NCBI GenBank assembly: GCA_900758885.1
Contig: CAAETD010000023.1
Coordinates: 1 to 53,868, forward strand
DNA length: 53,868 nt
DNA from: an uncultured Collinsella sp.
Lineage (GTDB): Bacteria; Actinomycetota; Coriobacteriia; Coriobacteriales; Coriobacteriaceae
Direction of reading: 5' to 3'
The stretch's first letter is position 1; the number at the start of each line of letters is the position of its first letter. Below, piece by piece: positions 16,756 through 25,598 of the stretch. Both the position numbers and the translations under genes were made by a program. Under the pieces are notes generated by a model. It was given only the letters and a program-made list of their open reading frames with translations, had not been told where the DNA came from and did not search any database.

Positions 16756-18165
16756 CTAGTTGTCGTCATCGTCCATGGAGCCGTCGATGCCGGTTTTGGT
16801 ATCGTCGTCCGAGTTGGAGTCATCGTCCTTAGCGAAGGGGTTCTTGAAGAAGCCCGTCGCATCGGGCTGCAGGCCCGAGAGCTTGATCCAGGGATTATCG
16901 AGCTCGGGCTTGGGCATGGCCTTGGCCTCGGGCGCAGTCTCGTTACCGATAAGCTCAGACTCGTAGATGAAGGTGTCGTCGCCGAGCGCGTCGTAGGCGG
17001 CGACCGGGTTGCCATCGGCATCGCGGTACGGTGTGCCCTTAAACACGGCGCCGTCATAGGCCACAAGCTGGCGGCCGGTCTCATTCTCGAAGTAGTACAC
17101 GAAGATACCCTTGAGGGCCGCACAAAGCGGGATGGCAATAATCATGCCGATGGGGCCCATGAGTGCCGAGCCAATAACGAGCGCCGTGAGGCTCATGATA
17201 GGATGCACCTGTACAGAGCTCTGCATAACCTTAGGCGAAATCACGTTATCGGTGACGTTTTGCGCGACCATCGTCACGACGAGCGTCCATAACGCCAACA
17301 TGGGGCTGAACATGAAACCGAGCACTGTGGCGATTGCTGCGCTCACCCAAGGGCCGACGACCGGAACCAAATGCATGATGCCGGTAAAGATAGCCATGAG
17401 CGCCGCATACGGATGGCCGATGATCATAAAACCGATAAAGGCGAGGAAACCACCGCAGATGGACGTCACGACCATACCGCGCATGTAGCCGCCGACAGAG
17501 CGAGAAAGGATGGCGACCATAAAGCGGTACGAGGTCTCCTTATCCTGACCGATGATGGTGCAAATCTCGTGGTGCATGCGAGGGTAGTCGCAGGCCATCC
17601 AGTACGCAAGCACCAGACCAAGGAAGATCACGAACAACTGCGAGGCCGTATTGGTGATGAGCGGGAACACACCGCGGCCAAGCTCGGCAGCAATCTGAGA
17701 CACATACTTCGATGCCACGGCAACCAGCGACGAAAGATTATCGTCCAAATACTCCTTGAGCGGCGTGTTGTTGAGCGTCTTGGCATGCGAGATCATCTCG
17801 TTGAGATCGCCACCTGCAACACGAAGCTGCTCGGGCAGGCGGCTCAGGACTTCCATGATCTGACCAAAGAGAATCGGCGACAAGATGCAAACGACACCGA
17901 CGAGCACGGCAACAACAACAATAAGCGCGATAAGCGAACCGATGCCGCGATTCACGCCATGGTGCTCGAGCCAATTGGTGATCGGGGACATTACAAAGGC
18001 AATGATGGAGCCGACGGCAAGAAACTCAATAACCGGTGCCAGGATGCCCATAAGGTTAAAGATGACAGCGGCGATGACAATGCAGCCGACAACAGCCCAA
18101 ATGCGCAGCGTCAGAATGCGGGTGTCGCGCAGCACGCGATCGGTTTGTTGGGGGTGCTCACTCAT
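16756..18165 (-). CDS. AI-2E family transporter (PerM-like)
   Basis: This 469-residue integral membrane protein has about eight hydrophobic segments and the family's central pattern (YPRMHHEICTIIG; VPVVGPWVSAAIATVLGF). The family includes AI-2 exporters and Na+/H+ antiporter-like members, so the substrate is unknown. The C-terminal 100 residues are hydrophilic, and the last 30 are Asp-rich. It overlaps the sigma factor stop by 4 bases, placing it in the sigma operon. A stress-related export or ion role is possible; this is inference from context. Confidence 0.9.
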   Translation of the reverse strand: MSEHPQQTDRVLRDTRILTLRIWAVVGCIVIAAVIFNLMGILAPVIEFLAVGSIIAFVMSPITNWLEHHGVNRGIGSLIALIVVVAVLVGVVCILSPILFGQIMEVLSRLPEQLRVAGGDLNEMISHAKTLNNTPLKEYLDDNLSSLVAVASKYVSQIAAELGRGVFPLITNTASQLFVIFLGLVLAYWMACDYPRMHHEICTIIGQDKETSYRFMVAILSRSVGGYMRGMVVTSICGGFLAFIGFMIIGHPYAALMAIFTGIMHLVPVVGPWVSAAIATVLGFMFSPMLALWTLVVTMVAQNVTDNVISPKVMQSSVQVHPIMSLTALVIGSALMGPIGMIIAIPLCAALKGIFVYYFENETGRQLVAYDGAVFKGTPYRDADGNPVAAYDALGDDTFIYESELIGNETAPEAKAMPKPELDNPWIKLSGLQPDATGFFKNPFAKDDDSNSDDDTKTGIDGSMDDDDN

Positions 18166-18953
18166 GAACGAATCATCACTCCGTCGGGGTCGATCTTGTC
18201 CTGAATCTTCTTAAGCGTGCGGCGCAGCAGACGCGAAACCTGCACCTGAGAAATACCCAGTTTCTTGGCGATCTCGATCTGGGTCATGCCCTTCACAAAG
18301 CGCAGCTCGATCACCTCGCGCTCGCGCGGCGAAAAATCACGGATGGCTTCCTCGATCACTAGGCGGTCATCGGTAAAGTCGAGCTCGTTGTCGTCGTCGG
18401 CGTAACGGTCGAGAATCGAGGGAGCATCGTCGGAATCGGACGCACCAGGAGCCTCGATGGGCACCGAGGTATAGGCCGAAGACGATTCCATAGCCTCAAG
18501 GACCTCATCGACAGTCACATCTAGATACTCAGCGATCTCCTCAACCTTGGGCGAACGCTGCAGCTCGTTGGTAAGTTTGTCAGTAGCCTGGTTGACCTTA
18601 GCCGAGAGCTCCTGCAGACGACGCGGAACGCGCACACTCCAGCCCTTGTCGCGGAAATGGCGTTTGATCTCGCCCAGGATAGTGGGTGTTGCAAACGTCG
18701 TGAACTCGAGCCCGCGCTCAGGGTCAAAACGGTCGATAGCCTTGAGCAAACCCAGATAGCCGACCTGCATGAGGTCGTCGAGCGGCTCGCCGCGATTCTT
18801 AAATTTGTTGGCAAGAAACCTTACCAGGTTCATATGGGACATGACGAGCTGCTCACGGGCGTCCGGATCACCGGTCTCCTTGTAACGACGAAACAGCTCG
18901 CGGGTTTTCTCCTTGTCCCAAGCGGTCTTGCCGCTCCGGGAACGTTCGGTCAT
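18162..18953 (-). CDS. SigB/SigF/SigG-family RNA polymerase sigma factor
   Basis: This is a 263-residue alternative sigma factor. Region 2 (residues near 65-105, with DDLMQVGYLGLLKAIDRFD and TILGEIKRHFRDKG), region 3 (SPKVEEIAEYLDVTVDEV) and region 4 (SPREREVIELRFVKGMTQ, with the helix-turn-helix around QIEIAKKLGISQ) are all complete. It fits the SigB/SigF/SigG group used for general stress or sporulation control. It lies one base after an RsbW-like gene and overlaps the AI-2E gene. A DUF948 gene precedes both, as in a stress regulon. No sporulation genes are seen, so stress control is more likely. Confidence 0.94.
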   Translation of the reverse strand: MTERSRSGKTAWDKEKTRELFRRYKETGDPDAREQLVMSHMNLVRFLANKFKNRGEPLDDLMQVGYLGLLKAIDRFDPERGLEFTTFATPTILGEIKRHFRDKGWSVRVPRRLQELSAKVNQATDKLTNELQRSPKVEEIAEYLDVTVDEVLEAMESSSAYTSVPIEAPGASDSDDAPSILDRYADDDNELDFTDDRLVIEEAIRDFSPREREVIELRFVKGMTQIEIAKKLGISQVQVSRLLRRTLKKIQDKIDPDGVMIRS

Positions 18954-18954
18954 A

Positions 18955-19332
18955 TTAGATATCCGCCTTGAGGTCGAGGGAAAGCGTCAGGGGCGCCGCA
19001 GTCTTTTCGTAGGAATCGCACACGCTCGCGAGGATGAGTTCGGCATATACCGCTGCCTGGTCATCCTCATCGACAGTCGCCTGATCGCCAAAGGTAAAGG
19101 TCATGCCCACGTGCGATTCGTCGACATCGAATTTGATCGAAATATCGTCGGAATCAACAGCCGTGCAGCCAAAGATGAAGGCTTCCTCGGCAGCCATACG
19201 GATGTCCTCGATGCGATCGACAGACATAGAGCACAGGGCACCAACGTTGGCTGCCGTCATGCGCACAAGGCGAGCGAGACGCGGATCACCGGCAACGGTC
19301 AGCGTGATGGGGCAGGTTGCTTCGCTACTCAT
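18955..19332 (-). CDS. RsbW-like anti-sigma factor, ATP site degenerate
   Basis: This 125-residue protein resembles the RsbW/SpoIIAB histidine-kinase-like fold in its N-terminal half (RIEDIRMAAEEAF aligns with the N-box helix). The N-box asparagine that coordinates magnesium is replaced by phenylalanine, and no DxGxG or glycine-rich ATP lid is visible. It therefore probably binds the sigma factor directly and cannot act as a kinase. It lies one base before the sigma factor and overlaps DUF948 by 8 bases. No anti-anti-sigma (STAS) gene is adjacent. The family call is from context plus weak similarity. Confidence 0.72.
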   Translation of the reverse strand: MSSEATCPITLTVAGDPRLARLVRMTAANVGALCSMSVDRIEDIRMAAEEAFIFGCTAVDSDDISIKFDVDESHVGMTFTFGDQATVDEDDQAAVYAELILASVCDSYEKTAAPLTLSLDLKADI

Positions 19333-19912
19333 CGCAGGACTCCTCAGAGGTCTCGGAGGGTGTATAGGTGTAATACTGAGCCGGCTTGGCTACAGACTTC
19401 TGGCCATCATCGTCGCCCGCGGCGGCCTCGTCCTCGCCAATCAAGACGCGCTCGGTCGGCTGCTCGGCTTCTTCGGCGGCAGCGGAAAGCTTGCGCTCGG
19501 CTTCAGCTGCAGGAGCCTTCACCTTATTGAAGAGCTTCTGCACAGCACCGGCGGCAGAGTCGGTCACGCTCGACACAGCATTGCTGGCCTCGGCCATGCT
19601 GCCCGTAACCTCGGAAATGTCGCGAACCACGGCTTCGACCTCTACGAGATTGGAGGTAAGGGCATCAACTGCCGTCTTGCTCGACTTAAGCAGCGGCTCC
19701 ATCTGGGCAAGCGCCGGCGTAAGCTCATCGACAGCGCCATCGAGCTTTGCCACCACAGGCTGAGCCTCGGCGATGGTGTTGTTGAGGTCGTTCACGGTCT
19801 TATCGAGCGAGTCGACAACGGTGCGGGTCTTGCGCAGGGTAAGCGCGAGCTCAGCGATGGCCCACACGCCGGCAACGGCGAGCAGCAGCAGGGCGATTTG
19901 AATGGGACTCAT
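19325..19912 (-). CDS. DUF948 family membrane-anchored protein
   Basis: This 195-residue protein has one N-terminal transmembrane helix (residues 3-24), then a long helical segment with heptad-like Leu/Val spacing (DUF948), and an acidic, Ala/Glu-rich C-terminus. The B. subtilis relative YtxG is under SigB control; that is known for YtxG and only suggested here. The SD GGGAGG lies 5 bases from the ATG. It is the first gene of the sigma operon. Its role is unknown; a membrane stress function fits the context. Confidence 0.83.
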   Translation of the reverse strand: MSPIQIALLLLAVAGVWAIAELALTLRKTRTVVDSLDKTVNDLNNTIAEAQPVVAKLDGAVDELTPALAQMEPLLKSSKTAVDALTSNLVEVEAVVRDISEVTGSMAEASNAVSSVTDSAAGAVQKLFNKVKAPAAEAERKLSAAAEEAEQPTERVLIGEDEAAAGDDDGQKSVAKPAQYYTYTPSETSEESCDE

Positions 19913-20012
19913 ACAAGCCTCCCGGAAGAATCGAAATACAGACGCTTTTCATGGTACCCCAAAGGGGACCGAACATGCCAAGAGCAGCAACGTGGGACAA
20001 AATTATCAGCAG

Positions 20013-21362
20013 CTACTTCGGTGCATTCCCGCTGCGGTCAAGTTCGCTTTGCTCTACGCGCCACTCTTCCCAGCCGCGCCCGGCAGGCTGCCAGAACGCA
20101 CCGCGCTCCAGCCCCTCGGGCAAATAGCGCTGATCGACCCAGCCTTCAGGATAATCGTGCGGGTATTTATACACACCGTATTCATCGCTGCCCGGGCGAT
20201 GGCGATCGCGCAGATAACTCGGCACCTCGCGAAGCCCACTAGAATGGATATCGGCCAGCGCCGCATCGATCGAAGCCTCACACGCGTTGGATTTTGGCGC
20301 CAAGCACACATAGAGTGCAGCCTGAGCCAGGTTAATGCGGCACTCGGGATAGCCAATGACCTCGGCAGACTTAAACGCGGCATGCGCCACCAAAAGCGCC
20401 TGCGGGTCGGCGTTGCCAACATCCTCAGAAGCGTGAATCATAATGCGGCGAGCGATAAACTTAGGATCCTCCCCAGCATCGATCATGCGCGCGAGCCAAT
20501 AGATCGTGGCATCGGGGTCGCTACCGCGCATGGACTTGATGAACGCACTGATGATGTCGTAGTGCATGTCGCCGTTTTTGTCATACGTAAAGCCGCGACG
20601 CGGGTTGGCGATCTTCACGTCATCCACGGTGATGGGATAGCGCTCCCCCGCCGCAGGCGCAGGCGTTCCCTCGGTATCGGGACGCGTGACGGCAATCTCG
20701 CTCGCAAGCTCGAGCGTCGTGAGCGCCGAGCGAGCGTCACCCGCTGCCAGCGTACAGATGGTCTTAACCGTATCCTCATCGGCCGAGAACTTGCCGTTCA
20801 AACCCTGCGGCGCCTCGAGCGCACGCTCGATAAGCGTAGCGATATCCTCGTCTTTAAGATGCTCAAGCTCCACCACGCGACCGCGCGAGAGCAATGCCGA
20901 GTTGACCTCGAAGTACGGATTCTCCGTCGTGGCGCCAATCATAATGACAGTACGGTTCTCAACCGCATGCAGCAAGGCATCCTGCTGAGACTTGGAGAAG
21001 CGGTGAATCTCGTCGATAAACAGGATGGTGCGGCGGTCGTAGGTATTCAGGCGCATCTTGGCCTCGTCAATCACGCGGCGCAAGTCCTTCACGGTGCCCG
21101 TCACAGCGCTGACCTCGACAAACTCGCTCTTGGTATGGTTGGCGATAATGTGGGCCAGCGTCGTCTTACCCGTACCGGCCGGCCCGTACAGAATCACGCT
21201 CGAAAGCACGTCGTGCTCGATCGCGGCACGCAACCATGAGCCCTTACCGACGGCCTTTTGCTGGCCCACATACTCGTCGAGCGAATTGGGGCGCATGCGC
21301 ACAGCAAGCGGCGCATTTTTAAAGGAACGCTCACGCGTCGAAGCAGAAAAAAGGTCGTCCAT
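20013..21362 (-). CDS. rarA: Replication-associated recombination protein RarA (MgsA)
   Basis: RarA is a AAA+ ATPase related to the clamp loader, acting at stalled replication forks. The 449-residue protein has Walker A GPAGTGKT (60-67), Walker B FIDEIHRF, sensor 1 GATTEN and the C-terminal tetramerisation region (IYWLARMIDAGEDPKFIARRI). The ATG at 21362 has the SD AGGA 7 bases upstream; the frame opens at a TTG 6 codons earlier. It has a candidate -10 box in the gap after dgt. Confidence 0.95.
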   Translation of the reverse strand: MDDLFSASTRERSFKNAPLAVRMRPNSLDEYVGQQKAVGKGSWLRAAIEHDVLSSVILYGPAGTGKTTLAHIIANHTKSEFVEVSAVTGTVKDLRRVIDEAKMRLNTYDRRTILFIDEIHRFSKSQQDALLHAVENRTVIMIGATTENPYFEVNSALLSRGRVVELEHLKDEDIATLIERALEAPQGLNGKFSADEDTVKTICTLAAGDARSALTTLELASEIAVTRPDTEGTPAPAAGERYPITVDDVKIANPRRGFTYDKNGDMHYDIISAFIKSMRGSDPDATIYWLARMIDAGEDPKFIARRIMIHASEDVGNADPQALLVAHAAFKSAEVIGYPECRINLAQAALYVCLAPKSNACEASIDAALADIHSSGLREVPSYLRDRHRPGSDEYGVYKYPHDYPEGWVDQRYLPEGLERGAFWQPAGRGWEEWRVEQSELDRSGNAPK

Positions 21363-21400
21363 AGCCATCCTGTGCATCAATCAAAATCTTTTCCACTAAC

Positions 21401-21406
21401 AGTATA
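21401..21406 (-). promoter_or_regulatory. -10 box of rarA
   Basis: The minus strand reads TATACT here, about 40 bases before the chosen rarA start. A -35 hexamer is not obvious at 16-18 bases upstream. A run of T-rich sequence follows, as is typical of leaders in this genome. Confidence 0.4.
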
Positions 21407-21421
21407 CCGAATTTATACGAA

Positions 21422-22669
21422 CTACCGTTCGTTAATATAGGTACGGTGCGGAAACTTCAATCCCGGGAACAGCTTGCTCGTAAGTTCGCAGAAATAACCG
21501 TCCGTCATGCTCGCGATGTAATCCACCACGGCTTGATCCTTGTCGTCCTGCCAGGCATAGGTGCGATCGTAGTAGGAAAGCTGCTGCTCAATACGCGAAA
21601 TATGGTGCTTAAAGATATAAGAAGACTCGTCGCCACTGTTTAGATCCCGCAGGCAACGGTCGTAGAGCTTTTCGAACGCCTCACGCAGCTCCGCCTCGGA
21701 ATCGCCTTCGATACCGCCCTTGCTATAGATCTTCTCGTAGTTCTCGCGCTTGGCTCGGCGGATTTCCTCAAACAGGTCCTCGCTCATCTCGATACGCGGC
21801 TTACCATAGCTGTGCTCAACGATATCGATGGAGGCATGCGTGAGGATCCAACTGTTGTAGGCACCGCCCCGGCCATCATCAAAAGCGTCGGGCGAAAGCA
21901 GGCCCGCCGCGATCGCATCCTGACGGTCACGACCGACGTAGGCAAGAATATCCGAGATGCGAACGACGCAGCCCTCGAGCGTCATGGGACGCAGATGCTC
22001 AATTGCGCTATAGCCCGTGGCAATGCAATCCTCAACCGTCTGGTCAAACTGGTCAAAGGAGCCCATGTCCGAGAGCTCAAACACACGCTGCTCGTACTCG
22101 CCGTTATGGCATAGCACGCCGTCGAGCGTCTGGAGCGACACGTTGCGGCCATACAACGCGTCGAGCACGCGGACCGACTGCACGTTATGGAAAAAATAAC
22201 GCCCCGTACGCTCGTGATAGATATCGTTGAGGAAGCGCTCACCGGCATGGCCGAAAGGCGTGTGTCCCAAGTCGTGGCCCAGGCCAATCGCCTCGATCAG
22301 ATCGCAATTGAGCCCCAGGGCGCGACCGATATCGCGCGCAATGCGAGACACAAGCTGCACGTGCAAACCGCGGCGTGACAGATCGTCATTGCTACGGAAG
22401 CTAAAGACCTGCGTTTTACCTGCATAACGGGTGTACGCCGGAAGATGAAGTATCTTTTCGGTATCGCGCATAAACACCGGACGCATAAGCGTGCCTTTGT
22501 CGGCGGCGCGATCAATACGACGAATGACCTGATCGTCGTTGCAACGATACGGGTTGACATAGCCCGAAGCACGATCAGCGACAATGCGCTCGACTAGTTC
22601 GGGCGACAACGCCGAGGGAATACGGTCCATGCGCGCCTTAATGACGGCCGTTTCTTGATTAGATGCCAT
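21422..22669 (-). CDS. dgt: dGTPase-like HD-domain deoxynucleotide triphosphohydrolase
   Basis: This 415-residue HD-domain protein has the metal-binding motif GHDLGHTPFGHAGE and the N-terminal motif RPVFMRDTEKILHLPAYTRY of the Dgt family, which hydrolyses dNTPs to deoxynucleosides and triphosphate. Substrate preference cannot be read from sequence. The ATG at 22669 has AAGGAG 7 bases upstream; the frame runs nine codons further upstream without an SD. It lies 31 bases after the prepilin peptidase gene. Confidence 0.93.
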   Translation of the reverse strand: MASNQETAVIKARMDRIPSALSPELVERIVADRASGYVNPYRCNDDQVIRRIDRAADKGTLMRPVFMRDTEKILHLPAYTRYAGKTQVFSFRSNDDLSRRGLHVQLVSRIARDIGRALGLNCDLIEAIGLGHDLGHTPFGHAGERFLNDIYHERTGRYFFHNVQSVRVLDALYGRNVSLQTLDGVLCHNGEYEQRVFELSDMGSFDQFDQTVEDCIATGYSAIEHLRPMTLEGCVVRISDILAYVGRDRQDAIAAGLLSPDAFDDGRGGAYNSWILTHASIDIVEHSYGKPRIEMSEDLFEEIRRAKRENYEKIYSKGGIEGDSEAELREAFEKLYDRCLRDLNSGDESSYIFKHHISRIEQQLSYYDRTYAWQDDKDQAVVDYIASMTDGYFCELTSKLFPGLKFPHRTYINER

Positions 22670-22700
22670 GGCATGCTCCTTAAGAAGGATGCGCAATCGG

Positions 22701-23123
22701 TTACAATGTGCAGCCCACGACCTCGATTATGGCAAAAATCGGCACTAAAAACGGGAGCAATGGCAGGGAGCGCGATTTTGTGAAGAGGCAGGAGAGGGCC
22801 AGGGCCAGGAGTGCGACGGCAAATGCCACGATGCCACCCATAGGGTCGAGCGTGCAAAGCGCGAAGAGCGCCTTGGCATCCCCCATGCCGATGCCCGGGA
22901 TTTGGCGAAGTCGACGCCAGAGGGACTCAGTCAGCACGAGAGCAAGATACACGATGACGGCAAGACCTGCGTGGTCAAGCGCTGTGTTAACGCCTTTGTC
23001 GAGCCAAACGCCTGCTAATGCCGCCACCGCACACGCTCCGGCAAGCGCATTCGGAAACCGCCGCTCACGGGCATCAATCGCCGCGCCGGCAAAGATGCAA
23101 ATCCAAAACGGGATATAGACCAT
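22701..23123 (-). CDS. Small A24 prepilin peptidase-like protein
   Basis: This 140-residue membrane protein has the two conserved aspartates of the type IV prepilin peptidase: Asp 17 in IDARERRFPN and Asp 82 in GIGMGDAKA. The N-terminal cytoplasmic methylase domain of PilD is missing, so it is a short form like TadV/FlaK peptidases. No pilin, secretion or Tad genes lie nearby. The start follows GAGGAGGAG. It may serve a distant pilus, competence or Tad locus. Confidence 0.83.
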   Translation of the reverse strand: MVYIPFWICIFAGAAIDARERRFPNALAGACAVAALAGVWLDKGVNTALDHAGLAVIVYLALVLTESLWRRLRQIPGIGMGDAKALFALCTLDPMGGIVAFAVALLALALSCLFTKSRSLPLLPFLVPIFAIIEVVGCTL

Positions 23124-23156
23124 CGGACTCCTCCTCGAGCTGCATCGCAAAAGCAA

Positions 23157-23197
23157 AAAACCACCACAAAGGTGCCTGTCCCCTTTGCGGTGGTTTT
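23157..23197 (-). terminator. Terminator of the glycosyltransferase gene
   Basis: A 16-bp stem (23157-23172 with 23182-23197) surrounds a 9-base loop and lies directly after the glycosyltransferase stop codon. The single A-C mismatch in the plus-strand RNA becomes a G-U pair in the minus-strand RNA, supporting action on the minus strand. A run of T follows on that strand. The loop side holds a GGGGACAGG core. Confidence 0.85.
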
Positions 23198-23205
23198 GGT
23201 GGTGG

Positions 23206-24501
23206 TTATGTGGCGCCTTGCATGACCTCGTCAAGGGTAACGTTGACGGCGTGCTGCGTCGGCACCCAGTCGACCTTCAGGAACAGCGCGGCCACCGTGA
23301 TGGGGATATAGCTGAACATAAAGATCGGGAAGGTAAAAAGGTTAGTTACCAGACGCCACTTTTGCGCACAGTGAATGTGCTTGTACTCAAAGATAGTCGT
23401 GAGCAACGCCAGGATAAAGAAGGTCTGGTACATCATCGCGAAGGTCATAATGAGCGAGGCGGCACAAGCCTGCATCTCGACCTCGGTGGCCAAAAAGCCG
23501 TGCGAAAGCCCGCCCACGATCAGGAACGTGGCATTGGCGAGCATCGAGATCAGCGATAGCAGCATACCCGGGGCGATCGTCATAAACATGTCGTAGGCGG
23601 CAAAACGATGGTAGCGGAAGGTCGATTTGACCAGGTGCTTACCGTACGTAAAGAACACCTGGTAGAAGCCCTTAGTCCAACGCATACGCTGCTTCCAGGA
23701 AGCCTTAAACGTCACAGGCTGTTCGTCAAAGAACTCCGCCGGCGCATAGCCAATGCGAATGCCGTGGATGGCACAGAACGTGGTGAACTGGATATCCTCG
23801 GTCAGCGTATGGAACTGCCAACCGTGCATGCCCTCGATAACGCTGGCGGAGATGAGGTAGCCCGAACCCGAGACAGCGCAAGAAGTCTTGCAGATATTGC
23901 GCGCGTTGTTGAGAAAGCGCGCCTCGCGCAGGTACCAAGTAGCATTAGCTGCCGAGATCCACGAGCTGCCAAAATTCTTGGAGTTACGATAGCTCGTGAC
24001 CACATGGAAGCCCTGGTCAAAGGCATCGTTCATCTTGGACACGTAATCGCGGGATATGACGTTATCAGCATCGAAGATAAAGTAGCCTTCAAACGTGTCG
24101 GGATACTCGTTAAGGATGCGGTCGAAACCAAAGTCCATGACCCAGCTCTTACCCTTACGGGCAAGGTCGTTGCGCTCATAGACAATGGCGCCCGCCTCGC
24201 GCGCAAGCTGTGCCGTGTTGTCGGTGCAGGCGTCGGCGACCACGAAGACCTCGATAAGCTCGGACGGATAGTCCTGATCCTTGATGGAGCGAACGAGGTT
24301 GGCGATCACAGCCTCCTCATTATGCGCCGCGATAAAGAAGGCATAACGATGGAGTTTTTTGGCCTTGGGAGGCGCGACCTCGCCACGAAGAGCGCCAATG
24401 ACAAAGAAGACCACCTGGTACAGAAAGCAGACCGTGAGCAGCGTGACGACAATCTGGTTGAAGACCACGATGGGTGTGTTGGTTTGTAAAAAGGCGAGCA
24501 T
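23206..24501 (-). CDS. Membrane-bound family 2 glycosyltransferase
   Basis: This is a 431-residue processive-type GT2 protein. It has an N-terminal transmembrane helix (about 15-37), a GT-A domain with DxD-type FDADNV, the LTEDIQF motif and QRMRW (Q-x-x-R-W), and about four C-terminal hydrophobic segments. That set is typical of cellulose, hyaluronan or poly-N-acetylglucosamine synthases and of related cell-surface glycan enzymes. The sugar and product are unknown. It is a single-gene unit between rluD and a prepilin peptidase; no other polysaccharide genes are nearby. Confidence 0.88.
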   Translation of the reverse strand: MLAFLQTNTPIVVFNQIVVTLLTVCFLYQVVFFVIGALRGEVAPPKAKKLHRYAFFIAAHNEEAVIANLVRSIKDQDYPSELIEVFVVADACTDNTAQLAREAGAIVYERNDLARKGKSWVMDFGFDRILNEYPDTFEGYFIFDADNVISRDYVSKMNDAFDQGFHVVTSYRNSKNFGSSWISAANATWYLREARFLNNARNICKTSCAVSGSGYLISASVIEGMHGWQFHTLTEDIQFTTFCAIHGIRIGYAPAEFFDEQPVTFKASWKQRMRWTKGFYQVFFTYGKHLVKSTFRYHRFAAYDMFMTIAPGMLLSLISMLANATFLIVGGLSHGFLATEVEMQACAASLIMTFAMMYQTFFILALLTTIFEYKHIHCAQKWRLVTNLFTFPIFMFSYIPITVAALFLKVDWVPTQHAVNVTLDEVMQGAT

Positions 24502-24584
24502 GCAGGCTCCCGAGAACGCGTTACGTAAACAACCGTATATCTTACCGCAGGCTTACCGAGTTCAAGAAACCACCTAATTACTGG

Positions 24585-25598
24585 CTAGGCTTCGAGAAGA
24601 CCGAGCTGCGGAACGATTTCATCTCCAGCGGCCGTGCGACCGAGCGAGCGCGGAGCCAGATCGTCGAGAACCGCAGCGAGATCCCACGGCAACTCGTCGC
24701 GGCACTCAATGCGCTCCCCCGTCACAGGATGGTCGAACGCCACGCGCCAAGAATGCAGGAACTGCCTGGTCAGGCCCTGATCGGCGCGTGCATCGCACTT
24801 GCCGTAAAGTGGATCGCCCACGCAGGCGTGGTTGATATGGCGCATATGCACGCGAATCTGATGTGTGCGGCCCGTAAACAGGTGGCACTCGACGAGCGTA
24901 TAGCCGTCGTCAAAACGCATGGAATCGAAGCGCTCGAGAACCTTAAAGGTCGTAATGGCCTGGCGCGCGAAAGGATCGTCAGAAACCGCCATCTTGACAC
25001 GGTCGCGCGTCGATCGGGCAATACCGGTGTTAATGGTTCCCTCGTCCATGGCGATGTGCCCGTGGACAAGCGTGATATAGCGGCGGTCGAGTGTGCGCGT
25101 ACGGATAAGATTTTGGAGCGCGCGCTGGGTGTCGTCGTCCTTTGCCGCAAGCATGAGACCCGAGGTATCGCGATCCAAACGATGCACGATACCGGGGCGA
25201 TCCTCGCCCTGCACGGTGCCCAGATGGTCGATACCGCAGTGATAGACCAGGGCATTCGCGAGCGTACCGCTCTCATGACCATGCGCAGGATGGCACACCA
25301 GGCCACGCTGCTTGGAGAGCACAATGAGATAGTCGTCCTCATAGCGAATGTCGAGCGGGATGGCCTCGGGAATCACATCGGTGGGATCGTGCGGCTCAGG
25401 CAAATCGACCGAAATACGGTCGCCGGCTCGCACGGCGTACTTTTTAGACAGACAGGTCTCGCCATTGACACATACGGCACCGCCCTCAATCAGATGCGCG
25501 CAGGCAGAGCGCGTAGGGCAGCCGTCATTGGAGCCCAGATAGGCATCAAGACGCTGACCAGCGTAATCGTCGGCAACGAGAATATGGATGTCGGCCAT
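24585..25598 (-). CDS. RluA/RluD family pseudouridine synthase
   Basis: This 337-residue enzyme converts uridine to pseudouridine in rRNA, probably the large subunit. The N-terminal S4 RNA-binding domain (about 14-75) is followed by the catalytic core with HRLDRDTSGLM, whose aspartate is the nucleophile. It overlaps lspA by one base (TAATG), the standard lspA-rluD pair. The exact rRNA position modified cannot be inferred. Confidence 0.94.
   Translation of the reverse strand: MADIHILVADDYAGQRLDAYLGSNDGCPTRSACAHLIEGGAVCVNGETCLSKKYAVRAGDRISVDLPEPHDPTDVIPEAIPLDIRYEDDYLIVLSKQRGLVCHPAHGHESGTLANALVYHCGIDHLGTVQGEDRPGIVHRLDRDTSGLMLAAKDDDTQRALQNLIRTRTLDRRYITLVHGHIAMDEGTINTGIARSTRDRVKMAVSDDPFARQAITTFKVLERFDSMRFDDGYTLVECHLFTGRTHQIRVHMRHINHACVGDPLYGKCDARADQGLTRQFLHSWRVAFDHPVTGERIECRDELPWDLAAVLDDLAPRSLGRTAAGDEIVPQLGLLEA

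Noticed and set aside
19913..20012. SigB promoter before the DUF948-sigma operon
   Set aside because: GGGTAC is present near 19955 but no GTTT lies 12-15 bases upstream.
24502..24529. GTTTAC-N13-GGGAGC before the glycosyltransferase as a SigB promoter
   Set aside because: The putative -10 is the Shine-Dalgarno sequence of the gene and matches the consensus at only three bases.
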